Assembly: GCA_030761205.1 (NCBI GenBank)
Contig: JAULJL010000003.1
Coordinates: 29,270,123 to 29,334,122 of the forward strand
Origin: Fremontodendron californicum
Taxonomy: Eukaryota; Streptophyta; Magnoliopsida; Malvales; Malvaceae
Length of the DNA stretch: 64,000 nt
Reading direction: 5' to 3'
This document shows, one piece after another, positions 42,282 to 53,421 of this stretch (the first letter of the stretch is position 1; the number at the start of each line of letters is the position of its first letter). The position numbers and the translations under genes were made by a program. The notes beneath the pieces are model-generated. The model ran no database searches. It was given only the letters and a program-made list of their open reading frames with translations, and was not told the DNA's origin.

Positions 42282-42522
42282 CTAGCTGGAAAATCGCCAC
42301 CCCCCATGGCGATTTTCCAGCATCAAAATATTGATTTTGGCTAAAAATACCAAGGGAAATCGCCATGGGGGGTGGCGATTTCCCTTGGTGTTTTTTTCAA
42401 ATTTTGATAAAAATACCAAGGGAAATCGCCACCCCCCATGGCGATTTCCCTTGGTATTTTTAACCAAATTTATAAAAAGGATGAAGGGAAATCGCCATGG
42501 GGGGTGGCGATTTCCCTTCATG
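42282..42522. repeat. Four G-loop hairpins in the left MULE arm
   Basis: Stem-loops at about 42282-42321, 42348-42392, 42415-42458 and 42484-42522. Each has a stem such as CAAGGGAAATCGCCA paired with its complement around a six-to-seven-base G (or C) run, in alternating orientation. Because of this both strands read as similar open frames (GNRHGGWRFP and GNRHPPWRFP), which I do not take as coding. Confidence 0.9.
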
Positions 42523-42991
42523 TAATTTTTTTTTTTAATTTATAAACAAATTTTAATTTTTTTTTTTAATTTATAAATTTTATTTTTTAAATTTAAAAAT
42601 TATAAATTAAATTAAATTTCTTATTAAATTTAAATATGGAAAATTTTGTTTCTTATAAAAATTAAAAAAACAAAATAATATTTATTCTTAAATTTGTATA
42701 TCAAAAATTATATTTGTAAGTTTTGTTTTAATTTTAAAAATTTGTAAGTTTTGTTTTTTAATTTTAAAATTTATAAATTAAATTAAAATAATTTTTTTTA
42801 TAATTTTAAAAATAAAGAAATTTCTTAAGGTATATTTTATTATTTAAAATTTATGAACAAATTTTTTTAAATTTTGTTAATTGATTTGTATTAGATAAAA
42901 ACAAAAAACAAAAAACAAACAAAAAAACTTGCATTACATTTTCCCTTATAATCCAAAGTACATGATAAGTTGAGAAAAACATGTAATTCAT

Positions 42992-45743
42992 TTATTGTTG
43001 ATGCGAAGTCTCCCCCAATGTGCCAAATCGATGCGGACAATTTCGACAGTTATGACCTTCGTTTCTGCATAATCCACAACGTTTTGGTTGGCCTTTCTCC
43101 CTGAGATCCATTTCATTACGAATACGACTTGATTTTGGCCGACCATGTGGATTTCTCCGCATTTCTTGATTGGGACACACTTCTGGACCATCATATTGAG
43201 GCCAGTAACCTTCATTTCCAACAGTTTCGAACTCATGTCTATAAACATTCAATATAGTTTCCAGTCTATAGACTTTGTCCACATATTGCATGCAATCTAC
43301 ATGGACATGTGCACAGGCAGCAACTACATGTGAACAAGGGAACCTTTGTGCTTGAAACTTTCCACAATCACACCACATGTCACTGAGGTTGACTTTGTAC
43401 TTCATTGCAGAAACACCCTCTTGTGGGGCAACTAACTCTTCAACCAGAAAAGATTGATTTGTTCGCGTAAAATTATGAACAATGTGAGAGTTAGCTTTCC
43501 TGCGATTTTCTTGCATAGCTTGTGTGACTGTTTCACAATATGTGTGCCCTCCCTCCATCATGGCAATTTGCTTGTTCCCCATCTTAACAAAAAGTGCAGT
43601 CAACCTATAATATGTTGATTGCACTAAAGCAGTAATGGGAAGATGACGCGTTCCCTTCAACACCGAATTGATAGATTCAGCTAGGTTGGTTGTCATATGG
43701 CCATAACGCCTTCCTTGATCATATGACTGCGCCCACTTCTCCTTGGGGATCCTATCAAGCCAATTAGCCGCCTCTGCATTTTCTCCACGAAGATTGTCAT
43801 ACATGAAATGAAAATTCGGTCGCCTCAACTCGTATCCTAATAAATTTTAAAACAAAAAACTTGTGAATTTCAATATTATTTTATATGCTAAACGAAATAT
43901 AAGAGATAAAATAACTATGATTTGATTCCATACCCATGTTAACAATTTGTCGACGCAATTCCTTATTGTTAAACTTTTTCATAAAGTTCGCTGCAATGTG
44001 TCGAATGCAGTACACTGAATATGCATGTGGAGGATTCCATCCACCATCGCGTCTAATCGCAGCTTTGATGGCTTCATGTCGATCAGACATCAAGCAAATG
44101 CCAGGCTGTTTTGTCACGTGTCTGCGCAAGTTACTCAGAAAGAATGACCAAGCCTCTGTTGTCTCACCCTCCACAATGGCAAAGGCAATTGGCAGTATGT
44201 TTCGGTTGCCATCTTGTGCAATAGCTAACAATAATGTGCCTTTGTATTTTCCATATAAGAAAGTACCGTCTATTTGCACAATAGGTTTACAATACGGATA
44301 CCCTTCAATGCACGACTTAAATGTCCAAAATAGTCGATGGAATATTCTCTTACCCTGGACCAGTCGATCACCGTGATATGCAGGTACCGTTTGCAATTCC
44401 ACAATTGTACCAGGCACGAAATGTTGCATTGCACCTAACCATTTAGGTAGCTCATTGTACGATCTTTCCCAATCGCCAAATACTCGAACAATTGCCTTTT
44501 GCTTTGCTTGCCATGTTTTCTTGTAGGAGGTGATGTATCCATACCGGATTCGCATCTCAGCGATCAAAACTGAAACGGAAATCTCCGGATTTGCTTGGAC
44601 CAATGACAAAATGCATGAACAGATCATGTTACAATCTAACTTGCAATGATCTTGTGAAATCCTCCCCGATGTGCAAGTATGAGGCCCTTCATATTTTCTA
44701 ATCTTCCATAGATGTTTCTTCTTCATAAAAGTTGCCCTTATTCTCCAATTACACCCATTCCCATACATTACGCACTTGGCATAATATTTCGTCGGCTCAG
44801 ATTCAATTACTCTGTAATCTACAGAGTTTTTGATGTTATAGTGCTTGATAGCTGAAAGCACAGCCTCTTTCGTTGGGAATTGTAACCCAACACACAGATC
44901 AACTGCAGATGGATCAAATGTCAGAGGCATAGCTAATGTATGAGCATACTCTGGAAATTCCGGCACATGCATTGCCTCCAAATCCAGTGTATGCATATGG
45001 GATGCAGCTTGATATGGGGGAATATCTCGATGAGTGTTGATATCTCCATGAGTGTTGATATCTCCATGAGTGTTGATCTCAGCAAGGACGACGTCTGGGT
45101 CAGAATCAGTATTGTCATCACTTGCGAATTCAGCATCCTCTTCCTGCTCACTAAATTCACCAACATCTTCACCATGGACTCCACGTGGACGAACAGGATC
45201 AACACCAGCTGGCTCATCTTCGAGGGTAGTAGGAATTAGGGTTTGTGAGACTAATGAAGTCTGAAAAGTTGTAGCTTGAGATAAGGGCACGACTTTTTCT
45301 GTGGGAACGTCGTATGTAGTGTGAACATAGAACGACCCAGAATCATAATCTTCTAAGGGAAAGTTTTCTGTTGTGCGAACATTTGAAGGGCCGCAATCAT
45401 CGTCAACATCATCTATGTCAGCATATAACTCAAGGACACCAACATTTGCAAATGTCTCATGAGCATAAAACATGCATCTGACATCATCATCATCTTCAAG
45501 TGGAAATGTTCTATATCGGACACATCCTTCACCAATAGAAAGAGGATGCCTGTACTTAACCTCTGAAACTCTTTTTCTAGTTCCAGCTTTAATTTTTGTA
45601 TGAATTTGCAGCTTCAGTTCCTCTAATGTGACGTCGTCTTCAACACGAAAACTTTTTGGACGTTCACAATCAAAGGTAGCACCTTCGTCAGTATTATGAA
45701 TTTGGCCATTATAGTAGACCAATGCGATCACTCTATTGCTCAT
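42992..45743 (-). CDS. MULE transposase, two exons, 884 residues
   Basis: Exon 1 is 45743-43934 and exon 2 is 43836-42992, with donor G|GTATGG and acceptor TATTAG; the junction reads NMGYELRRP. I start at MSNRV (45743), since upstream residues are low-complexity. An N-terminal region of PB1-like spacing (DDVTLEELKLQI) is followed by an acidic linker with the repeat INTHGD (three times). The DDE-type core has Asp492 (QIDGTFLYGKYKGTLLLAIA), Asp554 (CLMSDRHEA) and the candidate Glu657 (NLAESINSVL). A SWIM zinc finger follows (Cys759, Cys761, Cys771, His773 in WCDCGKFQAQRFPCSH), then a C-terminal zinc knuckle (C857-X2-C860-X4-H865-X4-C870). It would bind the element's inverted ends in the nucleus and catalyse excision and insertion. 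No stop or frameshift is seen. Confidence 0.93.
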
Positions 45744-45994
45744 GTTGTGTAGCAAAAGAAAGAAGAAATATAGAAGGATGAGATGAGAATGAGAATGAGA
45801 ATGAGGAGGTTTTAGCACTCAGGAAAAATCTGATTGAAAAACTGTTGTAGGGGGTATTGTAAACCTTCATAAGTATTATGAATTTATAATGGTTCATTAT
45901 GTTGTACCAGATGACAAATCCCATCCTTTGTATAGGATGGAATCTGATTCTGATATTCTGCCTAGGACTATTTGACTGAAAAAGTTATAACTTA

Positions 45995-46735
45995 TTCAAT
46001 GCAAAATGTGATTGATAAATCCCATCATTTGTCTCATCCATTGCAGAAAGAATCAAGTTCCAATATTTTCTGCAGCATTTGATGGACTGGAAATATAGCT
46101 GAAACCTGTCTAAAAACCTATATCATCAGTCTTATCCATTGCAGAAAAAATCAAGTTCCAATATTTTCTGCAGCATTTGATGGACTGGAAAATAGCTGAA
46201 ACCTGTCTAAAAACCTATATCATCAGTCTTATCCATTGCAGAAAGAATCAAGTTCCAATATTTTCTGCAGCATTTGATGAACTGGAAATATAGCTGAAAC
46301 CTGTCTAAAAACCTATATCATCAGTCTTATCCATTGCAGAAAGAATCAAGTTCCAATATTTTCTGCACCATTTGATGGACTGGAAATATAGCTGAAACCT
46401 GTCTAAAAACCTATATCATCAGTCTTATCCATTGCAGAAAGAATCAAGTTCCAATATTTTCTGCACCATTTGATGGACTGGAAATATAGCTGAAACCTGT
46501 CTAAAAACCTATATCATCAGTCTTATCCATTGCAGAAAGAATCAAGTTCCAATATTTTCTGCAGCATTTGATGGATTGGAAATATAGCTGAAACCTGTCT
46601 AAAAACCCTATATCATCAGTCTTATCCATTGCAGAAAGAATCAAGTTCCAATATTTTCTGCACCATTTGATGGACTGGAAATATAGCTGAAACCTGTCTA
46701 AAAACCTATATCATCAGTCTTATCCAGAAATTTTT
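45995..46735. repeat. 98-bp tandem repeat upstream of the transposase
   Basis: About seven copies with a regular 97-99 bp spacing, marked by GCTGAAACCTGTCTAAAAAC at about 46097, 46194, 46292, 46390, 46488, 46586 and 46685. Copies differ by single bases (CAGCATTTG or CACCATTTG; one copy lacks two bases). The array lies between the inverted end and the start codon, that is, in the promoter side. Confidence 0.95.
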
Positions 46736-46768
46736 TTTTTCTGCTTTCCAGAATTTCACTTGTTTGCT

Positions 46769-47143
46769 TATAAAAATGTAATGCAAGTTTTTTTGTTTGT
46801 TTTTTATTTTTATCTAATACAAATCAATTAACAAAATTTAAAAAAATTTGTTCATAAATTTTAAATAATAAAATATACCTTACGAAATTTCTTTATTTTT
46901 AAAATTATAAAAAAATTATTTTAATTTAATTTATAAATTTTAGCCAAAATCAATTTTTTCATACCCCCCATGGCGATTTCCCTTGGTATTTTTAGCCAAA
47001 ATCAATTTTTTCATGCTGGGAAATCGCCATGGGGGGTGGCGATTTCCCAGCTAATTTTAAAATCAGCATATTTTGAGAAATAATCTAAAAGGATCGATAT
47101 TTTGGGAATTTTTTTTGTGTGGCTATATTTATATAAAAAAACC
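46769..47143. repeat. Right terminal inverted repeat of the MULE
   Basis: Complementary to the left arm from 42193 to about 42945. It includes one full hairpin (about 47015-47053, GCTGGGAAATCGCCA around a G run) and half of another (about 46966-46990). Confidence 0.9.
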
Positions 47144-47153
47144 TTCAAAATCA

Positions 47154-47569
47154 CGTGTCAACATTAATTTAATTAAAGCCTTATTAAACTGCTTTCCTAT
47201 TGTCACCCCCAACAAGCATGGACCATAAAGAAATCAAAAAAAAAAAAAAAAATCCAATAGATTTCGTATAAATTATTTGAACTAAAAAAAACATTTTATT
47301 TGTAAATTAGACATACTTATTTTATGGGTAAAAAAAATAAGTGAAAGAAATGAGAAGTTACTAAATTAGACATATTGGTTTTTTAAATGAAAAAATAGGC
47401 AAAGTTTTTTAATTAGATGTTAGTATAGAATTCACTGTCAGTGTATAAACCTATACACTGTATCAAATACAAACCCGAAAAAGATTTATATTTGAAGCAC
47501 TGTCAGTGTATAAATCTATACATAGTGTATCAAATACAAACCCATAAAAAAAAATTCCTTTTTTCTTTT
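47154..47569. repeat. AT-rich spacer with a direct duplication
   Basis: CACTGTCAGTGTATAAAYCT followed by TATCAAATACAAACCC occurs twice (about 47430-47476 and 47500-47545). The unit resembles a MITE end. No gene seen. Confidence 0.5.
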
Positions 47570-48870
47570 TAGGAAAAGTACACCAACCCCTAAGGTTTAC
47601 TAAAAAATACATTTACCCTCTTATAGTTTGAAAACTACCCACTTACCTCTTGAAGTTTGATGTGAAACACATTAATCTCCTTGAACCCTAAAGCCTAAAT
47701 AAATTTTAAATAAAAAGACAATTATACCCTTATTAATTATTAATCATATATTTTTCTATTTATTTTATTCATTTTACTTATTTTTTAATTACAAAATAAT
47801 GAGAATTTAAATAATTTAAAAATTATCTTTAATTATTATAAAATTAAATTTTAATTAAATTATATTCTAATTCAAGTAAATATTAAATATTTTAAATTTA
47901 TCTTTAATTTAATTATATATTAATTTTGAGGTGAATTCATTAAATTATTTTTATTTAAAATAAATTAATTCTCATTGTTTAAAAAAAAATGTAATGGTAA
48001 ATAAATTGATTAAAATAAAAAGAGAAAAAAAAAATGAAAATATAACTATCAGTATTATCTATGAGATTTTATTGAAATTAAACTTACATCTATTAATTTG
48101 GAAACCATATTTTATCTTTTTAGAAAATAATTAATGTTAGGATTTCATCAATCAAACTAATATTTATTCAAATTTTATTTTAAATATTAAAAATACTCTC
48201 ATTTTGTTTATTTTTATTTTTTGTTTTAATTACTTTTTTATCATTTAACTTTTTAAAATAATTTTAATTAATTATTTTTAAATAAAAATAATTTAATAAA
48301 TTCATCTCAAAGTTAATATTTAATTGAATTAAATATAAGTTTAAAATTTTTAATATGTATTTGCATAAAAATTGATTAAAAAAATAAAAAAAAAGAAAAA
48401 AATATAATTATCATTCATAAGATTTTATTAAAAATAAACTTACATATATTAATTTGAAAAATATATTTTAATATTTTATCTCTTTAAAAAAATAATTAAT
48501 ATTAGAATTTCATTAATAAAATTTATATTTGTTTAAATTTAACTTTGAATATTAATATCTTTATTTATTTTTTGATTTTTGTCTATTTTTCTTTTGTTTT
48601 AATCAATTTTTTTATCATTAAACTTTTTAAAATGATTTTATTAATCTATTTCAAATAAAAAAAATAATATATTTATCTCAAAATTAATATATTGAATTAA
48701 AGATAAATTATTTTTTCTATTTAATTAAAAATAATTTTAAAATAATTAAATTTTTATTATTTTATAATTAAAAAATAAAAAATATATGAATAATAATTAA
48801 TAAGAATATAATTATATTTTTATTTAAAATTAACTTAGAATTTAGGGTTTAGAGATAATATATTTTTCAT
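47570..48870. repeat. AT-rich nested inverted repeats (probable MITE cluster)
   Basis: About 47685-47880 and 48700-48858 are imperfect inverted copies (AACCCTAAAGCC... against AACCCTAAATTC...). Further inverted AT-rich segments lie between them. The left side opens with GTACACCAACCCCTAAGG, typical of a DNA-element end. No coding sequence. Confidence 0.55.
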
Positions 48871-49024
48871 CAAATCTGAAAAAAATAAATAAATAATTTT
48901 TAAAGTATAAAAAATAAATGTATTTTTTTAATAAATTTAGGGTTTCTTTCTTTTTAAAAAAAGAAATCATCTCTCGACTCGAAAGACCAACTCGGTGGCT
49001 AAAAAATAGTAAAAAAGAACTCAC

Positions 49025-49419
49025 CTTGCAACTCGAAGCACTCGGACTCAGTGCGATCCGAGAACCCGATAGCGTAGTTGGGGTCCGCTATAGACCTCAA
49101 CATATATTGCCTTTTCCCGCCAGACTCGTTAGGCACGATACACGCTTGCAGCTGAGCGAATTCGTCGGACTCGGACAAGAATCGAGGTCTCCTTGTTCTT
49201 AAAGGAGCTGTGAAGAATCTTTTGGAGTCCGCTCTTGCCGCCTTTAAAAGGTGCCTTATGGGTCAGTCCTGAACCGGATCCAATTCGAATCTCCTCAACA
49301 ATATCGCCGGTTTGGAGCATGTCTCCGGTCCATTCGTCGGCTTTTGAGCTCCCTTTGAGACATTCGATTGAGAGTACGGTCGGTGATCTCATGCTCTCCG
49401 ATTGTAGGGTTCGGTCCAT
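49025..49419 (-). pseudogene. First exon of an unidentified host gene, frameshifted
   Basis: Starts at ATG 49419 (MDRTLQSESMRSPTVLSIEC) and runs through GDMLQTGDIVEEIRIGSG and SGLQKILHSSFKNKETSILV. The frame then breaks at about 49159-49178; the second frame continues DEFAQLQACIVPNESGGKRQ, YMLRSIADPNYAIGFSDRTE and SECFELQ up to a good donor (AAG|GTGAGT at 49024). Both halves look like one conserved plant protein that I recall only as uncharacterised. No later exon is visible between here and the MULE, so the copy is both shifted and truncated. An assembly error could explain the shift but not the missing rest. Confidence 0.7.
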
Positions 49420-49880
49420 GGCATTTTCGGGTTGGGTAGGGCAGAAAGCTATTTAGTTATTTAAAAAAAAAAAAATTGCTCTCAATGATCAGCACCTCAT
49501 ATTCAAGAGGAGAAAATTTAAGAAAACTTGTGGGTTTTCTCTTCTTTTTGCTTTTCTTGAGAAATTGTTCAAAGCGAGAAAGAGAGAGTTTTTGGGAAGG
49601 GAGAAATGGGAATTTGATGATGATGAAATATTCAATTAGTATTATTTTAAAGGCAAATATGGTTTGCAAAAGAAGTTGAAACTTGAAAGAAAGACAAAGA
49701 CAGAAAAAACAAATGGAAGGTAAAGTCAAAGGGAAGAATGGAGAAATGGAAATGGAAATGGAAATCGAATATTCGAATGGAAAAATGTTGAATAATGTTA
49801 AGCGACGGAATATTAATTTCGGGGAATGTGCAGTGCAGGCAGTGATTTGCTAGCAATTTTGAAAGGAGAAATAAACATAC
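49420..49880 (-). other. Upstream region of the broken exon
   Basis: Likely 5' UTR and promoter remains of the 49025-49419 exon. Purine-rich tracts lie at about 49680-49790 (GGAAATG repeats). No other gene. Confidence 0.4.
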
Positions 49881-49883
49881 TTA

Positions 49884-50551
49884 GGCCCCTTTGGATGCCC
49901 GATTGGCTAGGGGGGGTGCGATTGCACTCTTTTTTGGATTCAATAGTACTAGTTACTCATTTGACTAATCAGTGAGTGGCACGGTGGAGGGTTTTACCGT
50001 GCCACTTCAATGGGCAATTGAACTTTTAAGGGTTCAGTTGTGTCACTGGTGAGTATTTTATTCTTCTATCTTTTTATTTGTTTGTTTTAAGAATATTTTT
50101 TTATTTATTTAAAATAAAAAATAAATTTATATAATTATATAAAAATAAGTAAGTATATAAAAAAAAATTATTATTACATATATGATAAATTTTTATATAA
50201 AATAATATATATCAATATTTTTGAGTGAATAAAATTTTATAATATCAAATAAAATAAAATTATATAAAATATAATAAAAATTAAATATTACTATGTTATG
50301 TTTTAATTTGTGTAAATATATTATTTGTAATTATAAACAAATTTTAATATAATATCTTTAATTGTCATTTTCTTTTCTCATTATAATCTATCTCACCGCC
50401 ACCGTTGCCTTTGCATCCAAACACATATCCCGCTACAGTACCTAATCTTACCGCTACAGTACCCAATCTCACCATTACAGTAATTAATCTCACATCCACC
50501 ACTGTTTTTAATCTCACCGAAACCAATCTTACCACCCATCCAAATGAAACC
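49884..50551. mobile_element. PIF/Harbinger-type MITE (Tourist-like)
   Basis: Flanked by TTA (49881-49883, 50552-50554). Ends GGCCCCTTTGGATG and, inverted, GGTTTCATTTGGATG, the usual style of this superfamily. Short CCGCTACAGTACC repeats lie near the right end. Non-coding. Confidence 0.75.
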
Positions 50552-50554
50552 TTA

Positions 50555-51293
50555 ATTCATAACATAATTTTTCTTTTAAATCATATCAGATTAGATTAGC
50601 AAAATCTATTTATTTTTAATTAATTAAATAATTTAATCAATAAGTCAATTGAATGAATTGAATATAAAATTATACCAAATTCATACATGATAGGACTTCA
50701 ACCTAGAAACTTCAAGGTTTCAAATTCTTAGAGCTCCTCTTTCCATTAAGTTGATACTTTATTGGCAGCCAGATGAATTTTAAAAATATTTACTTTATTT
50801 TTTATTTTTTATAAGTTGTTTCAAAAGATCCATATATTTTTACTCTATTTAATATTATGGATTTCGACATATAACTCGACCATGAACACCTTTAACAAAA
50901 GGTATAAAACCAATACATGATCACATTATTGAAGACACTACAAGAACAAAGTCAACACTGCAAACACAATCAATAATTACAACACAGTCAGCAATTACAT
51001 CAACACAATCACAACATTGACTGAAAAAGCAAGCATTGACTGCACTAGCAATCTCTCCGCAAAATCTCCAATTTTTATTGTCTGTAATTGATTCAATTAC
51101 AACCCTTAACATAAGCACACACATGTAAATATTCTTGTCATGTATTCTGTATAAATTACCAAAGTCGATTAATACAATGTAAGCCAATTTCTTAACAACT
51201 TAAACTCTCCTTATATGGAAGAGCTTTTATAGCTTAAAAGCTTTTCGATCTCTTTCATTTTTTTTTTGTTTCTTCTCTCTTGTTTATCCCACC
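50555..51293. other. AT-rich region, possible copia LTR tail
   Basis: Repeated CAACACAATCA-like words lie at 50940-51020. The stretch up to about 51200 (ending TTTCTTAACA) may be the end of the LTR belonging to the gag remnant that follows, but no second copy exists here to test it. Confidence 0.35.
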
Positions 51294-52190
51294 ATGGTAG
51301 CAACATATTCATCAGGCACCACTGGATCTGTTTTTATAAATGCTGTAGAACAATTGCCTTTGAAACTCACCTCCTAGAATTTTTTCTCTTGGCAAATCCA
51401 GTTAAAATCACTTCTTCTTGGTTATGACCTTCTAAACTACCTCACTGGAACACATCCAAGTCCAGAGGTAATGATCACAATAGACTCAAAACAGATTCTC
51501 AATCCAGAATATACATTTTGACACAGATAGAAAAATTTATCCTCCATGCTATTGTAGCATCGGTTTCTGAATCAATTATTCCTCTCATTGTAACTGCCAA
51601 AACCTCTCACGAGGCATGGAACATACTCTCCTAAATTTTTGCCAACAAGACCAGATCGAGAATCATGTCTTTGAAAAAGAAGCTGACAGTAACTGCTCAA
51701 GATGGCGGATCTATTGCAGCCCACATGCAACTAATGAAAACCACTGCAGATGAATTAGCACTAGCACAATGACCAATTGCTGAAGAGGATCTTATCATTT
51801 TCATATTGAATGGACTTGGTTCAGAGTTTAAGGAAATCTCTACAGCTATCCGAGCCAGAGAATCAAACATCTCATTGAAGAACTTCATGAAAAACTTGTT
51901 GATTTTGAAACAACAAATAAACAAGAAGACGCTTTCTCTATTCCTATTGCTACAGCCAACTATGTCAGCCATTCTACACGAGGGAGAGGAAATCATTCCT
52001 TTAGAGGAGGACCATCTAGAGGTTCCTATCATTCAAACTTCAACTGGAACCATTTTTCATATCAAAAGAAGAAATAGTCTCATCCAAACTAGTCAACACA
52101 GCAAAAACCAACCTGTCAAGTGTGTGACAAACAAGGCAATTCTGCTAAAACCTGTCGACTATACAGACACCTATTTTTGTCCTTGTTATT
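51294..52190 (+). pseudogene. Copia gag, broken
   Basis: ATG at 51294 (MVATYSSGTTGS). The typical copia gag order is seen: KLTS-NFFSWQIQLKSLLLGY, then SESIIPLIVTAKTSHEAWNI, LKKKLTVTAQDGGSIAAHMQ, DLIIFILNGLGSEFKEISTA and a zinc knuckle CQVCDKQGNSAKTC near 52105-52150. At least four in-frame stops and one shift (about 51930) break it. Pol does not follow. Confidence 0.8.
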
Positions 52191-52199
52191 TTTCTTTTT

Positions 52200-52808
52200 A
52201 GTTTTAATTTTAATTTTAGTTTTTAATTTTTAATTTTTATTTTCGGAATTAATAAAAAAGGTAAAAAAATCAGAAAATAAAAAAGAAAAGAAAAAAAAAA
52301 GAACAAGTTCGTTTAAACCCAAACTCTCTAAGATTATGATTAAATTTTCAGATTTTTTTTAGATAATATTAAAAGAGTTTTATTTGGGTTAAAACAACAC
52401 TTTGATTAGGATGAGAATTAGGACTCTAGTTGATTTTTCCTATCTAAAGAACCCTATCTTTAGCATTTAGGGGGGGAATAATGGGAGAACACAATTGAGA
52501 GGGAGAAAAGGAGATTCGGAAAAATTCTTGGCTTTCGTTCTTAGAAGAATTCTCGGATTTAGGAAATCAAAAGAGGGTAGCTTTAGGTATTTTTTGGTAT
52601 TTTTTCGAAATTTTTTTGGGGATATTTGTTTGACGAGTTTGATTAGAATTTTCGGGTTTTCTCATATTTGGAGTTTAGTTTTTTAAGATTTTTGTTTAGG
52701 AAATCAAAAGAGGGTAGCTTTAGGTATTTTTTGGTAATTTTTCTATTTTTTTGATGAGTTTGATTTTTCCGGTAACTTTTTTCGGCGAAGTTTGAATTTT
52801 TCGATACC
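52200..52808. other. AT-rich DNA with a local duplication
   Basis: GGAAATCAAAAGAGGGTAGC followed by TTTAGGTATTTTTTGGTA occurs at about 52560 and 52698. No gene seen. Confidence 0.5.
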
Positions 52809-52817
52809 TATTTCTGG

Positions 52818-52989
52818 GATCCGGCTCCCTTCCATTATTTTTTCACTCCATTACTTTTCAATACATCTTAATCACTATTCATAAGTGAGACTTTTACAAT
52901 TAATGAGTAGGCCCTACACATATCAATGGTAATGATGAATGTATTGGAAAATAATTGACAAAAAAAGTAATGGACTGGATCCTAACCTT
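52818..52989. mobile_element. Small 172-bp MITE
   Basis: Flanked by TATTTCTGG (52809-52817, 52990-52998), a 9-bp duplication. Inverted arms include GATCCGGCTCC..CCATTA and, inverted, GGATCCAGTCCATTACTTTT, with AATACAT motifs inward. Confidence 0.6.
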
Positions 52990-53228
52990 TATTTCTGGGT
53001 TTTTTAATTTTTTCGACGACTTTTGCACCGGCATACGACAACGTAAGGCGTCACACAGCGACGAGGATACCGGAATCTGAGATTTAAGTTGTTGATTCAT
53101 GCGAGTTCAAGGCTTTTTTGAGAGGAATTAAACTTGTGTTTGAATATGAGAAAGAAGACGGGGGAAAACAGAGAAGGTGAAAGGTTGTGGGTTCGATCCT
53201 AGGCAAAAGAAAGTTTTTTTCACATTAG

Positions 53229-53400
53229 ACTTGGAGCTGGTACATGAAATAAATTGCAAGTCTGAGGAATTTAGGACTCCTCTTTATCCAACTCTTGCAG
53301 CAAACGATGATGTTTTGGTTCTAGTTAATTTTGGACAAAGTGCCTTTGCATATACTCCAGCAAATGGACAGCGGACACCGAATCCATATACTTCATTGAC
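53229..53400 (+). pseudogene. SPRY-like exon fragment
   Basis: After a splice-acceptor-like TTTTTTTCACATTAG the frame reads LELVHEINCKSEEFRTPLYP, TLAANDDVLVLVNFGQSAFA and YTPANGQRTPNP. The PLYPTLAAND...VNFGQ..F pattern matches the end of a SPRY domain. It has no start of its own and is directly followed by an exon of another gene family. Confidence 0.6.
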
Positions 53401-53421
53401 CCGCATCTGGAATTGTTCTAG

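Larger units (their letters stand above)
42193..47143 (-). mobile_element. Complete Mutator-like element (MULE)
   Basis: Bounded by the exact 10-bp duplication TTCAAAATCA (42183-42192, 47144-47153). The inverted ends start GGTTTTTTTATATAAATATA on both sides. The right arm (about 46769-47143) is matched along its length by the left arm (42193 to about 42945), which has about 370 bp of extra sequence in the middle. It encodes an unbroken transposase on the minus strand and carries a 98-bp tandem array upstream of it. Size, ends and gene fit an autonomous MULE. Confidence 0.95.

Noticed and set aside
42282..42525. Matching open frames on both strands (GNRHGGWRFP type)
   Set aside because: Explained by alternating hairpins; the reading is a consequence of near-palindromic DNA.
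43936..45264. Plus-strand open frames opposite the MULE transposase
   Set aside because: Antisense shadows of a conserved, domain-bearing minus-strand gene.
48918..49202. 94-residue plus-strand open frame
   Set aside because: Antisense shadow of the broken exon at 49025-49419, whose minus-strand halves look protein-like and end at a splice donor.
53185..53205. Pol III B-box (GTGGGTTCGATCC)
   Set aside because: No A-box at the right distance and no A-rich tail; probably chance or a SINE fragment too short to call.
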